From assembly GCA_027294925.1 (NCBI GenBank), contig JAPULM010000379.1, positions 1-23,915 on the forward strand: 23,915 nt of DNA, given 5' to 3'. Positions 23,611 to 23,915 of this stretch are shown piece after piece (positions within the stretch are counted from its first letter, which is position 1; each line of letters opens with the position of its first letter). Source of the DNA: a bacterium (GTDB lineage Bacteria > Tectomicrobia > Entotheonellia > Entotheonellales > Entotheonellaceae). Made by a program: the position numbers and the translations under genes. The notes beneath the pieces were generated by a model. That model searched no databases. It worked only from the letters and a program-made list of their open reading frames with translations, and had not been told where the DNA came from.

Positions 23611-23732
23611 GGCCTTCCTCCAGTAAAATAGGGTGAGCGCATTCGATGCTCACTTGTCTGAACTGTGCGTTGCAGATGAAAACGATCGCAAAAAGGGATT
23701 GTCTAAGCGTTTTTCAAGATTAAGCTCATACG

Positions 23733-23915
23733 TTGCGATATCTCCTATCGCCCGTTCGCTCTTTACAGGGCGCGCAGCGAGATGCCAAAACCATCAAAGC
23801 GGTCCAGCTTGACTTCATCGTCATCGGCGAGGCGGCCAGTCACATTCCCGATGACGTGCAGGCTGCGCATCCAGAAGTCCCATGGCATCTCATGCGAGCC
23901 ATGCGAAATCGGCTG
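23733..23915 (+). CDS. HepT-like (DUF86, HEPN) ribonuclease toxin fragment, runs off the window
   Basis: Reading 23781-23915 gives DAKTIKAV, then FIVIGEAASHIPDDVQAAHP, then EVPW and MRNRL, a clear match to the core of HepT/DUF86 proteins. RNRL is the start of the HEPN R-x4-6-H catalytic motif; its histidine would fall just past the window. The frame is closed upstream by a stop at 23721-23723, and the only start before the core is a TTG at 23733 with no ribosome binding site. The 20-25 residues that should form the first HEPN helix are not recognisable, so the 5' end looks truncated or frameshifted. No intact MNT antitoxin gene lies next to it on this side. Confidence 0.7.
   Translation, partial: MRYLLSPVRSLQGAQRDAKTIKAVQLDFIVIGEAASHIPDDVQAAHPEVPWHLMRAMRNRL

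Noticed and set aside
14120..23915. MNT remnant and HepT fragment as one functional toxin-antitoxin pair
   Set aside because: They are about 9.4 kb apart with many genes between, and both appear damaged, whereas real pairs are adjacent.

Overview
The window comes from a Gram-negative (diderm) bacterium that makes lipid A. Bases 30-11623 carry, all on the + strand, a long lipopolysaccharide gene run in the order lpxD, fabZ, lpxA, a Gfo/Idh oxidoreductase, lpxI, lpxB, a DUF374-type acyltransferase, waaA (kdtA), lpxK, a GT9 heptosyltransferase-like gene, a SAM methyltransferase and a GT4 glycosyltransferase. The genes are tightly packed with start/stop overlaps, and many use GTG or TTG starts. 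LpxI stands where gamma-proteobacteria use LpxH, and a DUF374 protein stands where LpxL/LpxM would be expected. That pattern, and the lpxA-Gfo/Idh-lpxI-lpxB order, is familiar from delta-proteobacteria-like and related deep lineages. The moderate GC and the downstream mix of catabolic enzymes would suit an uncultured group such as Tectomicrobia/Entotheonella or a similar soil or sponge lineage, but that placement is inference only.

The lipid A genes form a nearly complete route. LpxA and LpxD add the primary acyl chains, with LpxC not in this window. LpxI releases lipid X, LpxB condenses it with UDP-diacylglucosamine, LpxK adds the 4'-phosphate, WaaA adds Kdo and the DUF374 protein probably adds a secondary acyl chain. 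The GT9, methyltransferase and GT4 genes then look like inner/outer core assembly. FabZ supplies the fatty acid side.

From about 11.6 kb the character changes to a patchwork of accessory metabolic genes on both strands: a luciferase-like (LLM) flavin oxidoreductase (+), a SelA/DgaE-like PLP enzyme (-), a frameshifted MNT-type nucleotidyltransferase remnant (+), a stretch with no recognised gene (about 14.37-14.92 kb), a xanthine-dehydrogenase-family molybdopterin subunit without its partner subunits (+), a TauD/TfdA-like Fe(II)/2-oxoglutarate dioxygenase (-), a CYTH protein and a methyltransferase (+), an MsbA-like ABC exporter (-), a TIM-barrel amidohydrolase (-) and a xylose-isomerase-like TIM-barrel protein (-). 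The window ends inside a HepT-like (DUF86/HEPN) gene that appears to lack its normal N-terminus.

I saw no rRNA, tRNA, CRISPR array, complete insertion sequence or phage gene. No clearly new defence or biosynthetic system is evident. The points most worth a second look are the Gfo/Idh protein inside the lipid A run (GnnA-like but without a GnnB aminotransferase), the DUF374 acyltransferase as a possible non-canonical late acyltransferase, the solitary molybdopterin subunit, and the two decayed MNT/HepT toxin-antitoxin pieces.
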